A stretch of 46,687 nt of DNA from DATENM01 sp045807765 (GTDB taxonomy: Bacteria > Acidobacteriota > Blastocatellia > UBA7656), in assembly GCA_045807765.1 (NCBI GenBank), contig JBJMGU010000166.1:1-46687 (forward strand). The letters are read 5' to 3'. Positions 44,621 to 46,687 of this stretch are shown here, piece by piece. Position 1 is the stretch's first letter, and each line of letters starts with the position of its first letter. The position numbers and the translations under genes were made by a program. Under the pieces are notes generated by a model that worked only from the letters and a program-made list of their open reading frames with translations, had not been told where the DNA came from and did not search any database.

Positions 44621-45129
44621 TGAAACTGGAGATTGTGAAATACGGCGACCCGGTGTTGCAGCAGCGCGCCCAGGAAATCACCGAGTTCGACGAGAAGTTG
44701 AAGAAGCTCGTTGATGACATGTTCGAGACGATGTACGTCGCGCCGGGCGTCGGGCTGGCCGCACCGCAGGTTGGCCTGCTCAAGCGGCTGTTCATCATGG
44801 ATTGCAGCATCGGCAGAGACACCACACACAAGATCGCCCTGATCAATCCGGTCATCGAGATCGAAGAAGGCGAGCAGACCGGCGACGAAGGCTGTTTGAG
44901 CTTTCCGGGCATCTCGTTTCCGGTGACCCGCGCCAAGCGCGTCGTCGTCCACGCCCAGGATATTGACGGCAGCCCATTTACGCTCGACGTGATGGACCTT
45001 GAGGCGCGCTGCGTATCGCACGAGACCGATCACCTGGACGGCGAGCTGTTTATCAGCTACCTCAGCCCGCTCAAGCGCGACCTGGTCAAGCGCAAGATTA
45101 AGCGGCGCGTCCGCCAGGGCGAGTGGTAA
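44620..45129 (+). CDS. def: Peptide deformylase
   Basis: This 169-aa metalloenzyme removes the formyl group from new proteins. The three signature motifs are intact: GVGLAAPQVG (43-52), EGCLSFPG with metal ligand Cys92, and HETDHLDG with His134, Glu135 and His138. It starts on the last base of the upstream stop (TAATG), so translation is coupled. The usual partner fmt is not downstream; a terminator follows. Confidence 0.97.
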   Translation: MKLEIVKYGDPVLQQRAQEITEFDEKLKKLVDDMFETMYVAPGVGLAAPQVGLLKRLFIMDCSIGRDTTHKIALINPVIEIEEGEQTGDEGCLSFPGISFPVTRAKRVVVHAQDIDGSPFTLDVMDLEARCVSHETDHLDGELFISYLSPLKRDLVKRKIKRRVRQGEW

Positions 45130-45153
45130 GCGAAACAGGCTTATCGAAATACG

Positions 45154-45189
45154 AAAGGCCGGGGGAGCAGCTCTCTCGGCCTTTTGATT
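45154..45189 (+). terminator. Factor-independent terminator after def
   Basis: AAAGGCCG (45154-45161) pairs with CGGCCTTT (45177-45184), with further G-rich/CT-rich pairing inside, followed by TTTTGATTTT. This is the only classic stem plus T-run I see in the window. Confidence 0.75.
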
Positions 45190-45255
45190 TTCATGATTGC
45201 GGCCCGCCGCGTTGATGTTAAGATGATGCCCGACCCCAATTCAGAGGAATCGCCA

Positions 45256-45993
45256 ATGATGAACCCGCCTGATGTCGTGGAACCGTATGAACCGCTGCGC
45301 ACGCGCGCTTACGTGGCGATTGGCTTTCTTGCCGCCAACATCGTCACCCACCTGATTGCCGCCGTATCGAAATTCATGCAGATCGATCTGCTCTACAAAG
45401 TCATGGAAGGGCTGACTGATGTAACGCGCGCGCAGTTGCTGGCAAACGACACGCGCCAGACGGTCGTACAGATCGTCGTGCTGGTCAACTTCGTCGCCGC
45501 GGCGGTGGTTTTTCTGGTCTGGCTTTATGGTGCCTACAAGAACCTGCGCCCGCTCGGCGCAAACCCCGACACCACGCCGGGCTGGGTTGTCGGCTACTTC
45601 TTCATTCCCATCCTTAACCTCTTCCGCCCCTTCCAGGTCTTACAGGAAATCTGGCGCGAGAGCGACCCCGAAACCGTCACCGCTGCCGGCGTCCGGCCTA
45701 TGCATGCGTTCGTCGGCGGTTCCTCGAAGTCGCTGCTGGTGGTTGTCTGGTGGGGATTGTGGCTGCTATCGAATATCGTCGCCTGGATCGCTTACAACTG
45801 GGACAGCAAGGCGCAGATTCTTAACGACTACATCATCGCCAGTTGGATCAATATGGCGAGCGACCTGTTAACCATACTGACGGCGATTGCCTGCATCATC
45901 ATAGTCAAGAAGATTACCGACCGGCAGGATGAGCGGGCGCGGCGGCTGGCGGCCCTCGCCGCGCCGCCCACCAGCACCATACAGGGCGCGTGA
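45256..45993 (+). CDS. DUF4328-type membrane protein
   Basis: This 245-aa protein starts at ATG 45256, with AGAGGA seven bases upstream; the frame also opens at 45184 inside the terminator. Four to five hydrophobic segments are seen: YVAIGFLAANIVTHLIAAVS, VVQIVVLVNFVAAAVVFLVWLYG, the central VVGYFFIPILNLFRPFQVLQEIW, which is the family signature, LVVVWWGLWLLSNIVAW and LLTILTAIACIIIV. The job of the family is not known. It stands alone between def and a convergent TPR gene. Confidence 0.85.
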   Translation: MMNPPDVVEPYEPLRTRAYVAIGFLAANIVTHLIAAVSKFMQIDLLYKVMEGLTDVTRAQLLANDTRQTVVQIVVLVNFVAAAVVFLVWLYGAYKNLRPLGANPDTTPGWVVGYFFIPILNLFRPFQVLQEIWRESDPETVTAAGVRPMHAFVGGSSKSLLVVVWWGLWLLSNIVAWIAYNWDSKAQILNDYIIASWINMASDLLTILTAIACIIIVKKITDRQDERARRLAALAAPPTSTIQGA

Positions 45994-46009
45994 AATGAAG
46001 ATCATTAGG

Positions 46010-46687
46010 TCAGGCGCTTTCTGTTGATGCCTTCTCAATCTCTGCAATCAATTCTTGCGCGGCGGCCATACGGCCTGTGTCCTTAATCTCCGCAAAAACT
46101 CCGGCAGCCCGTTTAGCGAGCTTGAGCGCCTCGTCCATATCCGCTTGATCGTGTCGCAAAAGAGCCAAGCTCATCAACGTATTGCCCACGAATGCCAAAT
46201 TCCCGGTTTCCTCGAAGATGCTCAAAGTACGCTCATAAGCCGAGAGGGCTTCCGTCATCCGCCCTTGTATTCTGAAAAGATATCCAAGCCCCCGGAGGCA
46301 CTCCGCTTCGCGGTGTTTGTAACCTGATTCATGGAAGCTATTCAGACTTTGTTTAAGCGCTCTCTCGGCCTCTGCGAAGTGCTGCTGATGCAGATAAGCT
46401 ATTCCGAGGTTGAGCCAGTTTAGTGCTTGCCAGAACGGCTCTCGAAGCTCTTCTGCGATAATCAAGCTCTGCCGAAAAGCTGATTCTGCCTCAGTGAGGC
46501 GGCATTGCAAGATGTAAGCAATTCCAAGATGAGACAGCCCAATGGCTTCCCGCCTGCGGTCGCGTAATGCCCGAGCAATTGTCAGACTCCTTAGTATTAT
46601 ATCTTCTGCCTGCGCGAATTGTTCTTGCCGATTGTAAACATTGCCGAGGTCTTGCAGAGCGGCACAGAGCCATATCGCTTGATTTAG
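46010..46687 (-). CDS. TPR protein, 5' end beyond the window
   Basis: The minus-strand frame is open from its stop at 46010 to the window edge, 225 codons, so the gene is truncated and any start inside the window would be artificial. At least five tetratricopeptide repeats are seen, with conserved small/aromatic positions: AIGLSHLGIAYILQCRLTEA, ALNWLNLGIAYLHQQHFAEA, AECLRGLGYLFRIQGRMTEA and so on. The composition, with few charges and more Leu/Cys, differs from neighbours and GC is lower, as in the C-terminal parts of large AfsR/MalT-type or CHAT-associated proteins. The upstream domain cannot be seen. Confidence 0.85.
   Translation of the reverse strand, partial: LNQAIWLCAALQDLGNVYNRQEQFAQAEDIILRSLTIARALRDRRREAIGLSHLGIAYILQCRLTEAESAFRQSLIIAEELREPFWQALNWLNLGIAYLHQQHFAEAERALKQSLNSFHESGYKHREAECLRGLGYLFRIQGRMTEALSAYERTLSIFEETGNLAFVGNTLMSLALLRHDQADMDEALKLAKRAAGVFAEIKDTGRMAAAQELIAEIEKASTESA

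Overview
The window is a GC-rich (roughly 60% by eye) bacterial chromosome segment with dense genes on both strands and no phage, plasmid, rRNA, tRNA or IS features that I could find. The mix of housekeeping genes (purC, uvrB, aroC, def, nadK, queF) with large secreted proteases, a gingipain-type C25 peptidase, a SYLF protein, multihaem cytochromes c and a PQQ-type sugar dehydrogenase suggests a soil Acidobacteriota, probably Blastocatellia-like. That is inference from gene content, not a phylogenetic result.

Layout. 1-4212: the end of a nucleotide-sugar dehydrogenase, a secreted subtilase and a Tat-exported aldo/keto reductase. 4339-6652: two coupled multihaem cytochromes c (8 + 9 CXXCH motifs) behind two CRP/FNR-type operator sites. 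6675-15487: a C25 peptidase, pepE, a secreted protein of unknown function, a UxaA-family dehydratase and a serine hydrolase fused to TPRs. 15763-24187: a membrane AraC regulator, a secreted zinc protease, an alpha/beta hydrolase, small proteins, a P-loop protein, a HhH-GPD DNA glycosylase and queF. 24431-30063: two GT-C membrane glycosyltransferases flanking a sugar dehydrogenase. 30005-36117 (minus strand): zinc ribbon protein, coiled-coil protein, nadK, rhomboid protease and an ABC-2 exporter. 36365-40969: thioredoxin-like protein, Fis-like protein, cvpA-purC and uvrB. 41046-46687: SYLF protein and a tandem-duplicated secreted protein, then aroC, a small membrane protein, def, a DUF4328 protein and a truncated TPR protein.

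The most unusual signal is not a gene. At least seven intergenic spacers (about 3112, 4215, 23300, 33310, 35286, 36188 and 44151) hold 100-130 bp palindromes whose arms are built from 7- or 8-bp tandem repeats. The repeat unit differs between most elements, but inverted symmetry is kept within each. Four nearly fill the gap between co-directional genes, and three end within a few bases of a start codon, leaving no room for a Shine-Dalgarno sequence. Shorter hairpins, several with exactly 8-nt loops, occur at some convergent junctions.

Other points of note are the paired CRP-like sites 22 bp apart, a purC gene whose best ribosome binding site precedes an ATC codon, a possible CX6CH haem site, a protein made of two copies of an unknown ~110-residue domain, and a TIG-like tail shared by two otherwise unrelated secreted enzymes.
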